A DNA stretch of 64,000 bases from Glycine soja (taxonomy: Eukaryota; Streptophyta; Magnoliopsida; Fabales; Fabaceae). Below the pieces are notes generated by a model. It searched no databases, had not been told where the DNA came from, and saw nothing but the letters and a program-made list of their open reading frames with translations. The DNA is taken from positions 37,860,608 to 37,924,607 of the forward strand of contig NC_041018.1 in assembly GCF_004193775.1 (NCBI RefSeq), written 5' to 3'. Below are positions 14,410-26,119 of the stretch, in pieces (the first letter of the stretch is position 1; each line of letters opens with the position of its first letter). The position numbers and the translations under genes were made by a program.

Positions 14410-14431
14410 TTCCGGAATAGCAATTCCGGAA
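14410..14431. repeat. Perfect short hairpin, TTCCGGAAT arms
   Basis: TTCCGGAAT at 14410-14418 and ATTCCGGAA at 14423-14431 are exact reverse complements around a 4-base loop. This GC-richer palindrome stands out in an AT-rich region about 400 bp after the peroxidase stop codon. Confidence 0.5.
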
Positions 14432-15021
14432 ATAATATGACAAGTGTAGGAAAAAAACACCCTCATTGCTTTAATACGATGGCTACTTCAAAATCCAACA
14501 AGAAAATTTTAGCTATAAAAACTGCTACTAACTTGTCATAGTAAACCCTACATGGCTTAGAAATTCTAAGCCCGTAGATGAATCTCTTCATCTATACACC
14601 TCAAAACAAGATACTAACTTAGCTTCTACCATGGAAGTAGCTGTCCAAGTTTGCCTGGCACTTTTGCAATGAATAGCCCTACCCACTAAAATGAAAATAT
14701 ATATTCTGATGACAATAAGTATAAGTAGACTATCTGATAGTATAACCAATAGCTTCAAAAAATTTCAATTCACCTATGTTAATAAAAGTATAAGTAGACT
14801 ATCTAATCTTGTTAAATGAAAGAAATAAGGCATACGCTTGAAAGGAAATATACCATGTAAAAGAAATTTACACTTAAAAAGGAAAATATTGTTAAAGTAA
14901 CAAGTGTGAGTGAAGAAAGTTAAACAGTAGCAAGTGTGAGTGAAGAAATTATATACAAATGGACAAGTTGATCAGTAACAACTCAGAGTGACGAAGTTAT
15001 ATAAAAACAAGTTAAACACAT

Positions 15022-15113
15022 AAAATAAGAATAATCTGTATACCAATGTAATGTGAATTTATTATAAACTAAAATAAGAACAATCTGTACACCAATGTAA
15101 TGTGAATTTATTA
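15022..15113 (+). repeat. Two-unit tandem repeat, period 49
   Basis: The 43-base segments 15022-15064 and 15071-15113 differ at only two or three positions. Both contain CCAATGTAATGTGAATTTAT. A recent local duplication in the intergenic DNA. Confidence 0.75.
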
Positions 15114-15769
15114 CTTTTATAATTCACAACGAGTTCTTTCCAATATTCTGGCACTAGTAGTAAGAGAATGGATAACATTTTTTTTTTCTTCCGAGACTCA
15201 ACTTGTACTCTTTTTTAATGTAGTAGAGACTCGACTCAATCTTCCTCGGTCAATGGTCAATTAATTTCCGAATCATACCAATTAGTATTTTACAAGTATG
15301 AAAGCATCGCAGCCAGGGAAGGGAGGAACATGAAAGTTGAAACTATCCACACACACACGGCAAGGTGATCTTCTCTGTCTGATAAGCCAACAAGTGATGT
15401 GAGAATTTTATGGGTGAAGTATTTTATAAGTACTACATCTACATCTATAGTGAATTCATGAAATCCAACTCACTAACATAAAAATAATAAAGAATAATAT
15501 TAACAATCACAATAAATTAAATACGAGGTTATTTCAACTTAACATTAGATTTTGAGTTTGAGTCCAAAATATATAATTGTGTGATAAATACTTAGAGAAA
15601 TTTTTTTATGATATCTTTCCTGACTTAAACAAACATGATTGTTTTAATAAAAAAAAAAAATGTTTTAGATAAAATAATAAATCAATGATAAAAATAAAAT
15701 AAAAGTAAAAGAAGATGTTGAATAAGTTTGACTTCAACCCATGGCCACATTATATCTTCTTCTTACACA

Positions 15770-17134
15770 ATGTTGGAAGTCAAATCAAATCTCCCATCTC
15801 ATCAAAACCCAGTTCCCTCCCTTCCCCATGAAACAGAGCCAATGGGTGAGAACGATAACAAAACCAAAAAAAACCTCCTCTCCCTCCTAACAGAGCCAAT
15901 CCAATGGATCCAAAGTCTCTCCTCACAGCTCAACCCAACCTTCGTAATCGGCGTATTCATAATCTACGGCATAGGCCAAGGCTTCTCCGGCTCGCTCTTC
16001 AAGGTAGTAGTCACACACTTTTTCTTATATCCAAAAATGTTAGTTTTGTTATCTTGAATCCAAGATTTTTTCTTTCTTTTTTTCTCTTCACAATTAAGTT
16101 AACTTTTTTCTTTCGATAAACGTTAATTATTAGGGAATATTTGAATCATGATCTTGGTTACAGGTAGTCTCAGACTACTACTGGAAAGACGTGCAGAAAA
16201 TTCAACCCTCCACCGTTCAACTCTACGTCGGCTTTTACTTCATCCCGTGGGTTCTCAAACCTCTCTGGGGAATCCTCACCGACGCCTTCCCCGTCCGCGG
16301 CTACCGCCGCCGACCGTATTTTATTATCTCCGGCGTGATTGGCGCCATCTCCGCCGCGGTTGTCGCATTCGCCGGGAACCTCGCCGCCGTTGCCGCGCTG
16401 ATGTGCTTCCTAGGCGTGTCGGCGTCGCTTGCCATCGCTGATGTTACGATTGACGCGTGCATTGCGAGGAACAGCATCGAGATGAGGAAGCTCGCGCCGG
16501 ACCTGCAGAGCCTCTGTGGGTTCTGCTCCGGCGCCGGCGCGCTCGTCGGATACCTCGCCAGCGGGTTCTTCGTGCACCGTCTTGGAACTCAGGTACAAGA
16601 GTAGATTTCAAGAATTTTTCAGTGATTTAGTGCTCAATTGTCAAGAATTCTACGGTTCTATGGTTTCTAAATTGAATCTAGTTATGTTGGAATAGGCTTG
16701 ATCCAATTGTCACGTGTTATTATAATTATTAATTACTAAATGTTGTTGATTGTTTTAATTGTTCTAAGAAATCTAATTAAAATTCACTCACTAGTTGCTT
16801 AACTCTTGGCATAATTCTCTCAAACATAATTATTTTAAAAATCATATTTAAAATGATTTTTTTATTAATTAATTTACTAAAGTAAAAAAATTTAACTTTA
16901 CAATACATGATAAATAAATTTTTACTTCAGAAGGAATATTTGAAGTATTTTTAATCGGTTCATGGTATAAAAATCTTTAATTTACTTTGTATTAAAATTA
17001 TTTTTTATGATTTTTTTTTTAAATTTAGTTCTTATGTATTATAAATATTTTTACTATTAAATAATTAAAAATCATCATTTATATAATATTTAGATAAAAA
17101 ATATTTATTATATATGATGACTGATAATCCAATG

Positions 17135-17171
<37 letters not shown>

Positions 17172-20100
17172 CTGGTTGTTGATAGATTATTTATTCATTT
17201 TCAATATGTTGTAGTTGTAGAGACAAAAATGATAATTATATTTTTTTAAACACTTCTTTTATTATTTAAAATTTATTTTGTAAAATTTATTTGCAGTTTA
17301 CTGTAGGGGATAATTTCAGTGAATTTCAAGTTGAAAAGAGAGTATTATTAAAGTGCAAAACTATGATCAATAAATTTAAGGGTGTTGTTAACTAGAATGT
17401 TAAGGGTATTAGTTGGATAAAATATTTATTGTAAAAATGAAAATGTAAAATAACTTATAAATAACATAATTTTATATATCTTAATAATTATTTGTTTCTT
17501 TTAGTTTTTTGAAGTTTTAAAAATATTATTGAATCTAAGATCTTCTTTGATGATTTCCTCTAAATTCGTTTTGAGTCTTGCCTGACTTTAAATGAATTTG
17601 GATCATTGATATGTTTATTATTTGTGTATTTTGTAGGAGTCGTTGGGTCTTATGGCGCTTTCTCCGGCTTTGACAATTGTGCTGGGTTTTGTGATTTATG
17701 AGAACAGAACAAGTGCGTCGCATATTGAAAAGCAGGTTAGAAAACTGTTTGTCCCTTTTTTTCCCCTTTTCTTGACTTTATGCTAAATAGGAGTATAATT
17801 TTTCTTACGAAATTGTTATAGTTAATACATGTTTTGAGCTAAAAATATTTCAATCTCATCATTAAAAAAATAAAATTCAATCTACAATTATCGGTGTTAG
17901 TTAACTAGTGTCCATACCCGACATTGTCTGGTAATTTTTACATTTAAAAGTTTATTCATATTTTGGTTGTATATGTATACGTGTATTAGTATGAGCACCT
18001 AACCGGGTATGAACAAAAAATACGCTGTATTATTTATTTATCATATGACAATTTTTTTTTTTTATATAAACGCATCAAACAACTTCAACATGTTGAAAAT
18101 ATATTACAATTATATTTTGTTAAATATTTCATTGTGCATAATATTTTTGGCAGTGAATAATCTTTTTTGTCTTTATCATATATTAACACTTTCAAGTCAA
18201 TCATACTTTTGACTCTTGATATATAGCAACATATAATTATTTATGGGAAAAAATAGGTCACACCAACTTGAGATAAACTCTGTCCTGCCCTTGACTCTTG
18301 TTTATTGTCATAACAAAACAAACCATCAATGGAAATTGTTTTCATTGATATTTGAATGGAGTCATATGATATGAAGAAATTAAATTCAATTGAGGAATAT
18401 AAACCTTATTGTCAATGTTGTTTCTAGTTATAATAACAACTTTAATTATGTTTACGCCTAATTCTTCTACAACCAATCCTGTTCCATTACACAATCCTAT
18501 AGATATATCTGCGTATTAATATTATTGTATTTCACTTTAAAATATGTATTATCTTTTAATCAGAAAATTCAGTAAGAATAGGAGTAAAAAATTACTAAGC
18601 GATGTAGATATTATAAAATCTTACTTCTGAGTCAATCAAAACCATCTCAGTTGGAAATGATTTCTTGGGCTCTCCAACAAGATACATGCTACACATTGGA
18701 ATAACTCATGAATTTCCAAGCTTGTTTACCCGAGCAAACATCACTTAGGCGTTTAAACATAACACACATCTTCTAATACTTTCAAATTGATTGAGAGTAT
18801 TTGGAAACTTTCATTTTTGCTTAGAATGAGAATGCTATTTATAGTAGTTTCATTGAGTTTCTCAACCATTCAGCCATATTTTACCACCACCGGAAGTAGC
18901 GAAAATTCAAAACTTCTACCAAACTCTATCTAATAGTGAAGGTTGGAATATTTGAAAATGTTTCCAAATCATCCCACATCAGTTTTTCTACTAATCTCCA
19001 GAAATCACGCACAAGAAGATTCTGATATGACAAGCTTTACATATAAGAATAAAAAGAATGAACATATGCACTGCTCACAAAGAAGACTCTAATGTGAAAG
19101 TTAGACATTGGTTTGACAATTTAGAACTCCTATTTTGTCGATGTACTAAGAGTATAATAAATTTAGTTTTATTTAATACAGATAAGTTGAACTGCTTTGC
19201 TTCGGAAGACAAGACTGTGCACATCTCCTTTAACTTTTGCAGCATATTGAAAATGTTCATATAAGGAAAATAATAAAGAACAAAAACAATAGAAGATTCT
19301 GATATGAAATTACCATTTGCGATTTTCTGTTTCTTAATTGGAAATATAAGATGACACAAGAAGGTGACTAAAGGAAATATGTCTACAACACAACCTTGAG
19401 TAGTTCTCATGCACTGGTTCCAATTTTCTACATTCCAATTATAAATAAAAGTGAATAATTAGAATTTTTATAACTCTACGTTTAGTTCCAAAATTATCAA
19501 TCACAAATTAGATTTTTTTTTACATAAAAGTTTTAATGTTACAAAATAAAATAAATTCATATAGGATATAATCACTATACAATATGTATGTATTATTTAA
19601 ATTCTTTTAAAACTATCTTGCAAAAGATATAATAGAACTTATATAAATTAAATGGGTTTTTTTTTCTAGCTTGGAAGTGACTACCACTAACAAGAGGATA
19701 CCACCAAAGAAAAATGTCACAATCCAACTAATTTTCCGTTTTTCCAAAATTTAATGATTGGAAAAAATTGCATATTATCGAAAAAAAGCTATATATACTA
19801 CATAAATGAACCACATTACATTAAATGAAACACAACTTTTCCACCACCCTAAGTTATAAGCCTAAAATTATTAACCTACTTTCCACTATAGAAGAATTCT
19901 AAATGGAATAACTTTTATCTAGTTAGTTTGTATTCATAGTCACTATTTATTCATTAGAAAACTCAAACATCATGATCTCTGCTTTGTTAATATTGATTTT
20001 GTAATTTTGAAATATTATGATGAAATAACACCACAAAGTCATAAATAAAAAGTATATATTATATAATTAGTTGTATCCGTAGGATGTTCTAATTTCAAAA

Positions 20101-22346
20101 GTAATCTAAATATAAAAAAGAAACAATAATAAATAAAAATAGTTAAAAGGATTAATATACAACACCAAAAATTATGAAAGATCTAATTCTACAATAAATT
20201 TGTTATTTAGTACAGGAGAACCATTAACCGAGGAAAAGTGGAAAAATCTCTGTTAATTGAATAGTGAAATATCCCATTCAATCTTTTTTCCAATAACATT
20301 GTTGTGTTATAAATTAGTCTTAATTAGTTCGTTGTTAATTGTTAGAATTGTTTGGTTGTTAGAATTCTTATAACTTCGAGATGTATAAAGGAGACTGATC
20401 GAAGGAAGAAAATTCATTAGTTCATCGTTCAGAAAAGAAAATCAAGGATCTTCAAAGGCAGAGATCTACCTTTGATTATGATAAAGACCATTTTATCATC
20501 TTAGTCGTGCGCTCTTTTCTCATTAATCAACTTCTATTTTTAGAACTACACGGTTTAGTGTTCTTTTTCTTTACTAGTTAAACTGTGATATAAGATACGT
20601 ACTCCATTTCTTTAAAGTATATTTTAAAACATGCACATTACTCACGAGTCAGACGTCAATGTTCTCAACACATAGAAAAAATAAAGGTCTTGTCATTGGC
20701 GGGTGTGTTTTGCTGTCATGTTCCTTTTGTATCCTTCCAAAACATTTTATAATTAACAGTGTTAGTATTCTTTTCTAGAGTTGATGACTACGAAACTAAT
20801 TTTTAATTTTCTGGATTTGAACTTATTTGTTGTTTAAAGTTGGGCACTTTCGTTGAACAATCTAATTATACTACTTTATTTGATTTTTTTAAAAAAATGT
20901 ATATTATCATCTTTAGGTTAAAAAATATCTCGTATTCATTTGTATAAATTCATCAAATCAAAGACTGATTCTTAACCCGTATACTAGTGGATCCAGGTGG
21001 GCCCCTAGGTTCCTGCCCCCCTTAGATTATAGTATTATACTCTTCAAATTTAACCATTCTATGTATCCATTTCTTCATCTGTATTTTCCTTGCAACTTGT
21101 GTGTACTTTTTCTTACTTTGATCTATTATTTTTATCGCTTTATCTACTCTTTTGCATGTCCATTTTTTTTTTGAGTTTGCCAATCAATTAGCAAAAAGCA
21201 TTAAGATCGTAATACTAATAAGAAATAACTAATGGCTAATTTTATATCAAAGAAATTTTAGAAATGATTGACACATACTACTGATTTTCCTATCTTGAAA
21301 GATTTCTATGTTAGCTAGATGATCTAACTAAACACCCAAGATATCGCAGGCTGTGGAGAGTGTAGGAATGAAGATTAGAAGCATGTACCAAACAATGTTG
21401 TATCCTCATGTGTGGAAGCCTTCTCTTTACATGTTCCTTGCCCTGACTCTGAATGTAACCACTCACGAAGGACATTTTTACTGGTATACAGATCCAAAAG
21501 CCGGCCCTGCATTCTCTCAGGTACCCCTCATATTTTGTTTGCAAGTAACTAAGAGTAGATAGTCCATCCACTAAAAATGTAAGAGACTTTTATGCCACCA
21601 TTTTCCAATCACAAACTTTTATATAGATTAAGTTTGTTGACTTTCACATGACCATCTTACGAGTCATGCTTACTGTGAAAATAAAACAGACCGTGTATAA
21701 AAATTAAACCAATTTTCTTTGCAAATCATAACTTGGTTTCCATATGCAGGAGTTTGTAGGGGTGATCTATGCAATTGGTGCAGTGGCTTCATTAATAGGG
21801 GTTCTAATCTACCACAAGGCTCTAAAAGACTACCAATTTAGAGACCTAGTATTCTATGCACAACTCCTATATGGCATATCTGGTGTGTTGGACCTGATCT
21901 TCATCCTCCGTTGGAATTTGGTCATTGGAATCCCTGACTATTTCTTTGTTGTCCTTGAAGAAAGTGCTACAAGAATCACAAGCAAAATCAGGTGGATGCC
22001 CATGATGGTACTCAGCACCCAGTTGTGCCCTTTAGGCATTGAGGGAACCTTTTTTGCTCTGTTAATGTGCATTGATAGCATTGGTGCCCTTTTCTCCAAA
22101 TGGGGTGGAGGGATGCTTCTTCGTGTCCTCCACATCACTAGAACTGACTTTACAAACCTTTGGCTGGCTGTTCTTATAAGGGACATGCTTAGGTTTGCTA
22201 CACTTGCTTTGGTTTTTCTTGTCCCTAAGACAGATCAATATGAGGAACTGCTTCCTTCTGAGGTTTCAGGAAAGAACACGAGTGAAAAGGTACATGAAGA
22301 AGAGACTTTGGAGCTTGTCCCCATCCATGGCAAGACTGAAGTTTAG
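15770..22346 (+). CDS. Folate-biopterin transporter (BT1) family protein, 509 aa, 5 exons
   Basis: Multi-spanning membrane carrier of the BT1/FBT family within the major facilitator superfamily; characterised relatives move folates or pterins, but the substrate here is not known. Exons: 15770-16003, 16164-16592, 17637-17735, 21350-21520, 21750-22346. All junctions are GT..AG and the 1530 nt total is in frame to TAG. The polar N-terminus (about residues 1-45) is followed by many hydrophobic helices. Family-typical stretches are FIIYGIGQGFSGSLFK, GYRRRPYFIISGVIGAISA, IADVTIDACIARNS and LSTQLCPLGIEGTFFALLM. The C-terminal tail is acidic and cytosolic-looking. It resembles the shorter Arabidopsis members (probable FBT2-FBT4 group) rather than the long plastid FBT1, and no transit peptide is evident. 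Exon 2 is strikingly GC-rich against its AT-rich introns. The third intron is 3.6 kb and carries insertions. Confidence 0.93.
17138..17169 (+). repeat. (TA)n microsatellite in transporter intron 2
   Basis: About 16 TA units inside the 1 kb second intron of the folate-biopterin transporter gene. Confidence 0.9.
19014..19307 (+). mobile_element. Retroposed fragment with 17-bp target-site duplication, in transporter intron 3
   Basis: The 17-base direct repeats AGAAGATTCTGATATGA at 19014-19030 and 19291-19307 are identical and flank a 260-base segment. That segment ends in an A-rich stretch carrying an AATAAA-type signal just before the second repeat. Long target-site duplications plus an A-rich 3' end are the hallmark of LINE-mediated retroposition. 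The body contains an open frame of about 68 codons (19058-19264) that I do not recognise. It could be a SINE without clear A/B boxes or a truncated processed pseudogene. Confidence 0.55.
20298..20560 (+). mobile_element. LTR-like relic in transporter intron 3
   Basis: It begins TGTTGTGTTATAAATTAG, has a TATA-like GATGTATAAAGGAG, and has composition resembling legume Ty1/copia LTRs. No primer-binding site, coding region or second LTR is seen, so it would be a solo or truncated LTR. Resemblance is by eye only. Confidence 0.35.
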
Positions 22347-22719
22347 ATAAAATTTGTCGCAATTATACACACGTCAACTTCACTATGCAATTACCTATAT
22401 GCGAAATTGTTAGATGCATATTCTTAGGTAATAACGCCGTGATAAGCACTAACAGATTTACACGTTTTTTTTTTTTAAAAAAAAAAATCTAATGATATAC
22501 TACAAAGTATTCTTTTTTTTTTTTTACATACAAAGTATTTCTTTTGTCATTATTATTTCAAATTGATTAAGAACTGTCCTTAATGTATATTTCTTTTTCA
22601 AATAGTATTGGTATATTACACGTATTTCTAATTGAAGTTGTTTTCTTTCTTTTTTTTTCCCCTATAAGTGTTTCTTAAAAAATTTATCCTAACAAGTTTT
22701 ATTGTTGTTCTATTTCTAA

Positions 22720-23670
22720 TTTGACCAAATGACATATTTGATTTCTTATTTTTTTTTGTTTATTTTGATCATTTATCTTTTTTAAATTTCATTTTGATAA
22801 TTTATCTTTTTAAATTAGTTCAACATGATCCTTTTGTGCATTTGAAGTTAACAATATTCAAATACCAGCAAAAAGCTGCCACAAAACAAAATATAAAAAA
22901 TGCTATGAATCCCAAAATTGCTCTAACTTTTTCTCTCTCTTTAGAACCATTAATATTCCCTTAAGGACCAAAACTTTCAACATTATCCCCCTCATCAACT
23001 TCCTCTCCTTCCAACATCAAATTCGTCCTCATCATTTCGCTCTCCAACCTTTGCCAATTGAAACTTTTTTGTACTGTAAACCCCAAAAAAAAATGAGAAA
23101 ATAACAAATTTAGTTCATTTCAGACTTGAACAAACGTGATTTCTCTTTCATCCTTGTCGTCACCATATATAGTGTCATCCACGTCATGCACGGAAACAAG
23201 ATTCCCTCCTTTGATGGGATTCCCGCCACACTCGCCTGCACACGTGGTCACCGTTGCCAACAAATTCTCCGGCCTCCAAATCCTCAACCTTGAAAAGGGA
23301 AACATATACAAGGGAAACCCTAAATTGCGAAAACATCACCAAATTCATTGATCCACAATGTTGTTCACTCGAATTTCATTATGATTTATGATTTGCATGT
23401 GCAGTTGTGAAATTTTCGATCCAAAAGAAGATTAGGATTGTAAATGATGAAACTAATTTATCAGGAGCATATTTTGAGTGGGTTTTTTTTTCTCATTTTT
23501 TGTTTGGAAACAATTTTTAGCCGCCAATGTTTGAATATCATTAATAACGTTAATTACAAAATGACAAAATGATCATTTTTTAATCTTTTTAAAAAGATAA
23601 AAAATCAAAATAAATTTTTTAAAAAAATTAAGGATCAAAATAAATAAAAAAATAAGATAAAAAAATTAAA
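22720..23670. mobile_element. Non-autonomous DNA element with long inverted ends (Mutator-like)
   Basis: The left end (about 22720-22870) and right end (about 23540-23670) are imperfect reverse complements over roughly 120 bp; both give a TTTATTTTGATC...TTTATCTTTTTAAA...GTTAAC pattern inward. The interior (about 23120-23350) is clearly richer in GC and has open frames on both strands (23120-23311 minus, 23136-23351 plus) with no domain I recognise. Long degenerate inverted ends around a gene-like interior suggest a Pack-MULE-type element. No transposase is present and the target-site duplication was not resolved. Confidence 0.5.
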
Positions 23671-24739
23671 TAATTCATTTCGCCTTCTACTATTTCCTAT
23701 CAAATTTTATACTGCATTTATTTGGCTAATTTCTTTTGCATTGAACGCACAAAATCTATTTCCTATCTAACTATTTTATTGGCTAATTTCGTTTTTTAAT
23801 AACACTGTCAAATACAAAAAATAAAATAAAATAATTTTTTATTGTTTAAAGTAAAATAAATAAATATTGTAGCAAAACTGCCCATGGGAGTCATCAAGTT
23901 AGCCATTGGTCTTTAAGAAGGCATATTCTCAATATACCTGTATCTACATCCGTGACAATAGGTATATGATTTATTAATACTCTAATTTGTCCGCTATTAA
24001 TAGATAAAATAAATTTCTTTAATTTTGAATCCCAAACAATTTGATTGGGTCGGTACACAAAGATTTTAAATCTTTTTTTTTTCTTTCAAACTCCTCTCCA
24101 TTTCTAAGTATATAGCCTTCAGTAGCTTCGCGAAGAGACCATCTAATTCTCTATAAAGAAGATTTTTTCCAATCTAATTTTTATTGTTTATTGAATCATT
24201 AAAAATATCTTCATTATTATAAATAATATATTTTATTTTAACTTTAAATAGTTTAATGCAAATTGATTTCAACCATTGAAAAGTCTTCAAAAAAATATTT
24301 GTATTTAATCATTTATAGAAAAAGTTTGACCTTGACGGTTTATTTTATATTCCAATACTATTAAAAATATTAAAACTTATATTTGAAATATGTTACTGTA
24401 ATGTATTATTTTAAATGTGTAACATTTTAATTATTATAACATTAATAAAAACAATTACCCATTTATTTTAAGTATATTATTGAAATATAATATTTTAAAA
24501 CTTTTTATGGGTCAATTTTTGTTTTGTAAAGTGTTTAATCTATTTTGTTTTTTGGTTTTTAAGTTTTATGTCCATTAAATATTAACAATTTTTACATATT
24601 ATACATGTTATCTTTGTTTTTTAAGTAATATATATTTTTTAAAATTTTATTATTGTTGATGTGATTTATTATTATTATTTTGTTTATTACATTAAAACTG
24701 CAAATCAGACTACATTATGGGTCATGATTAATGTGAATA
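23671..24739. other. Intergenic AT-rich DNA
   Basis: No gene or convincing element seen. It is strongly AT-rich with short homopolymers and weakly repetitive stretches such as runs of TATTATTATT and ATTTTAAT. Confidence 0.4.
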
Positions 24740-25163
24740 AAATGACAAAATTTCAATGTTTGAGATACAAATATAGAACTTTTTTAGGTGATTGTTTAGT
24801 TGGCACACTTCAATTTACTTAAGATCACCAAAACTAAGGCCAACACAAGAAGAAGAATCATTATTGCAACTTTTAGATTCACTCTCAAGTATGTGAAGGA
24901 ACAATTTTAGGATTCAAAAGTTTTGTTGTGTGCAATGCCATAGTCAGGTGGTTCCATAGGGTGCATGTGTGCACCATTACAAAGGGTGTGATAGCTTGTA
25001 AGGGAAGGTTTAACATTATGAATGTGAATAAGGATAAAAGGGCACCCTAATTAGTAGGGGAACATTTGTGGTTCTAAATCCAAAAGCTTCCATCTCTCTA
25101 TCTTTAATTTGTTCATCTTTAGGAGGATTCACTCAATCTTGTGAGCATTTTGGTGCCCTCGTA
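24740..25163 (-). pseudogene. C2H2 zinc-finger/EAR gene relic, copy A (5'-truncated)
   Basis: Minus-strand relic of a small plant C2H2 repressor gene homologous to copies B and C next door. The end of the zinc finger survives as LRGHQNAHK (near 25140-25163). The part encoding the first cysteines is missing because the sequence switches abruptly into the promoter of copy B at about 25163. The C-terminal EAR motif has decayed to roughly VLYLYLKH (near 24770). There is no continuous frame. It is arranged head to head with copy B. Confidence 0.6.
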
Positions 25164-25835
25164 ATAAATATCAATATCCTTCTTTCACAAAAGCATAATA
25201 CAAATATGTCTCTTTGCAAACATTTTTCATTTTTTCATCTTAGGTTCTCAAATATATTAGTAAGAATCTGTGTAGCTTAAGATTGAGGAAGTGGAAGGAA
25301 AAAATTAGCTAATCCCATGCGTGTTCTATAACAAAAAGTTCCATAATTATCAAACTCTTGGGGACATCAAAATGCTCAAAAGAAAGAACAAATCATCTCC
25401 AGTATAAAAAAAAGAGGTGAATGCTTTTGGGTTTAGCACCACAAATGCTCCCTTGCAAGCTAGGGCACCCTTTTATCCATATTCACATTCATACATGTCA
25501 AACCTTCCTTTCCAAGCTAGAACACCCTTTTATAATGGTGCACATGACATGCACCCCTTGGCCCCACCTTGCTATGGCATTAACCAAGGGCTTTTCTTCC
25601 CAACATCTCCATCGATTGCTCAGAGTGAATCTAAAAGAGTCGTGGTTGGTTCTTCTTCTAGTGTTGGTGTTGGTTTTGGTGATCTTCAGGGAAGTCCAAG
25701 TGATTCAAATAAATATTTACATTCAAAAGTTCTAGATTTGTCTCTAAAACTTTAAAGTTTTGTCATCTTGGACACTTTTTGATCACATAATATAGTTTGA
25801 TTTGTAGTTTCATTTTATTTTGCTATTGCATCTTT
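25164..25835 (+). pseudogene. C2H2 zinc-finger/EAR repressor pseudogene, copy B
   Basis: From 25318 the frame reads CVFYNKKFHNYQTLG, a QALGGH-type plant zinc finger in which the second Cys is Tyr. It then shifts out of frame by a single-base loss before the His residues and reaches a stop. A downstream open frame without an ATG (25417-25755) ends in LDLSLKL, a canonical LxLxL EAR repression motif, as in the Arabidopsis ZFP1/ZFP3-like single-finger proteins. The tail has two similar PFQARTPFY/LQARAPFY segments. An upstream segment (about 25164-25300) matches the upstream segment of copy C. The ancestral product would be a nuclear transcriptional repressor; this copy is broken. Confidence 0.7.
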
Positions 25836-26119
25836 TTGTTATTATTTTCTAGAAGGAATCAAATATTTTTCCCTTTGTACACTCTAGCCCTTGTGATTAC
25901 TCCATTGTTATCACAATAGAGATCAATCGAGCCTGCGATGCTAAGAATAACATCAAGTTCAATAATAAACTTCTTCATCCAAACATCCTTCTTAGTTGCA
26001 CCCAGGGCAACTATATATACTCAACCTTTGTAGTAGAGTTGGCAAGAAGATTGTGTACAAAGGGAACAAATATTTGATTTTTTCTTCAATATATTTATTC
26101 ATCCTTGAAAATAAGAACA

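Larger units (their letters stand above)
14007..15769. other. Intergenic region between the peroxidase and folate transporter genes
   Basis: Contains the 3'UTR of the peroxidase gene (first few hundred bases), an 8-9 bp GC-rich hairpin at 14410, short direct repeats with a GTGTGAGTGAAGAA core near 14.90-14.95 kb, and a two-unit tandem repeat at 15022-15113. No coding exon was recognised. The bases before 15770 are the likely leader of the transporter gene; an ATG at 15741 opens a different frame. Confidence 0.45.

Noticed and set aside
15741..15772. Earlier ATG before the folate-biopterin transporter start
   Set aside because: It is out of frame with the transporter; the ATG at 15770 opens the correct frame.
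25417..25755. A functional small EAR-motif protein
   Set aside because: There is no ATG, the finger upstream is frameshifted and followed by a stop, and sister copies show the same gene in decay.
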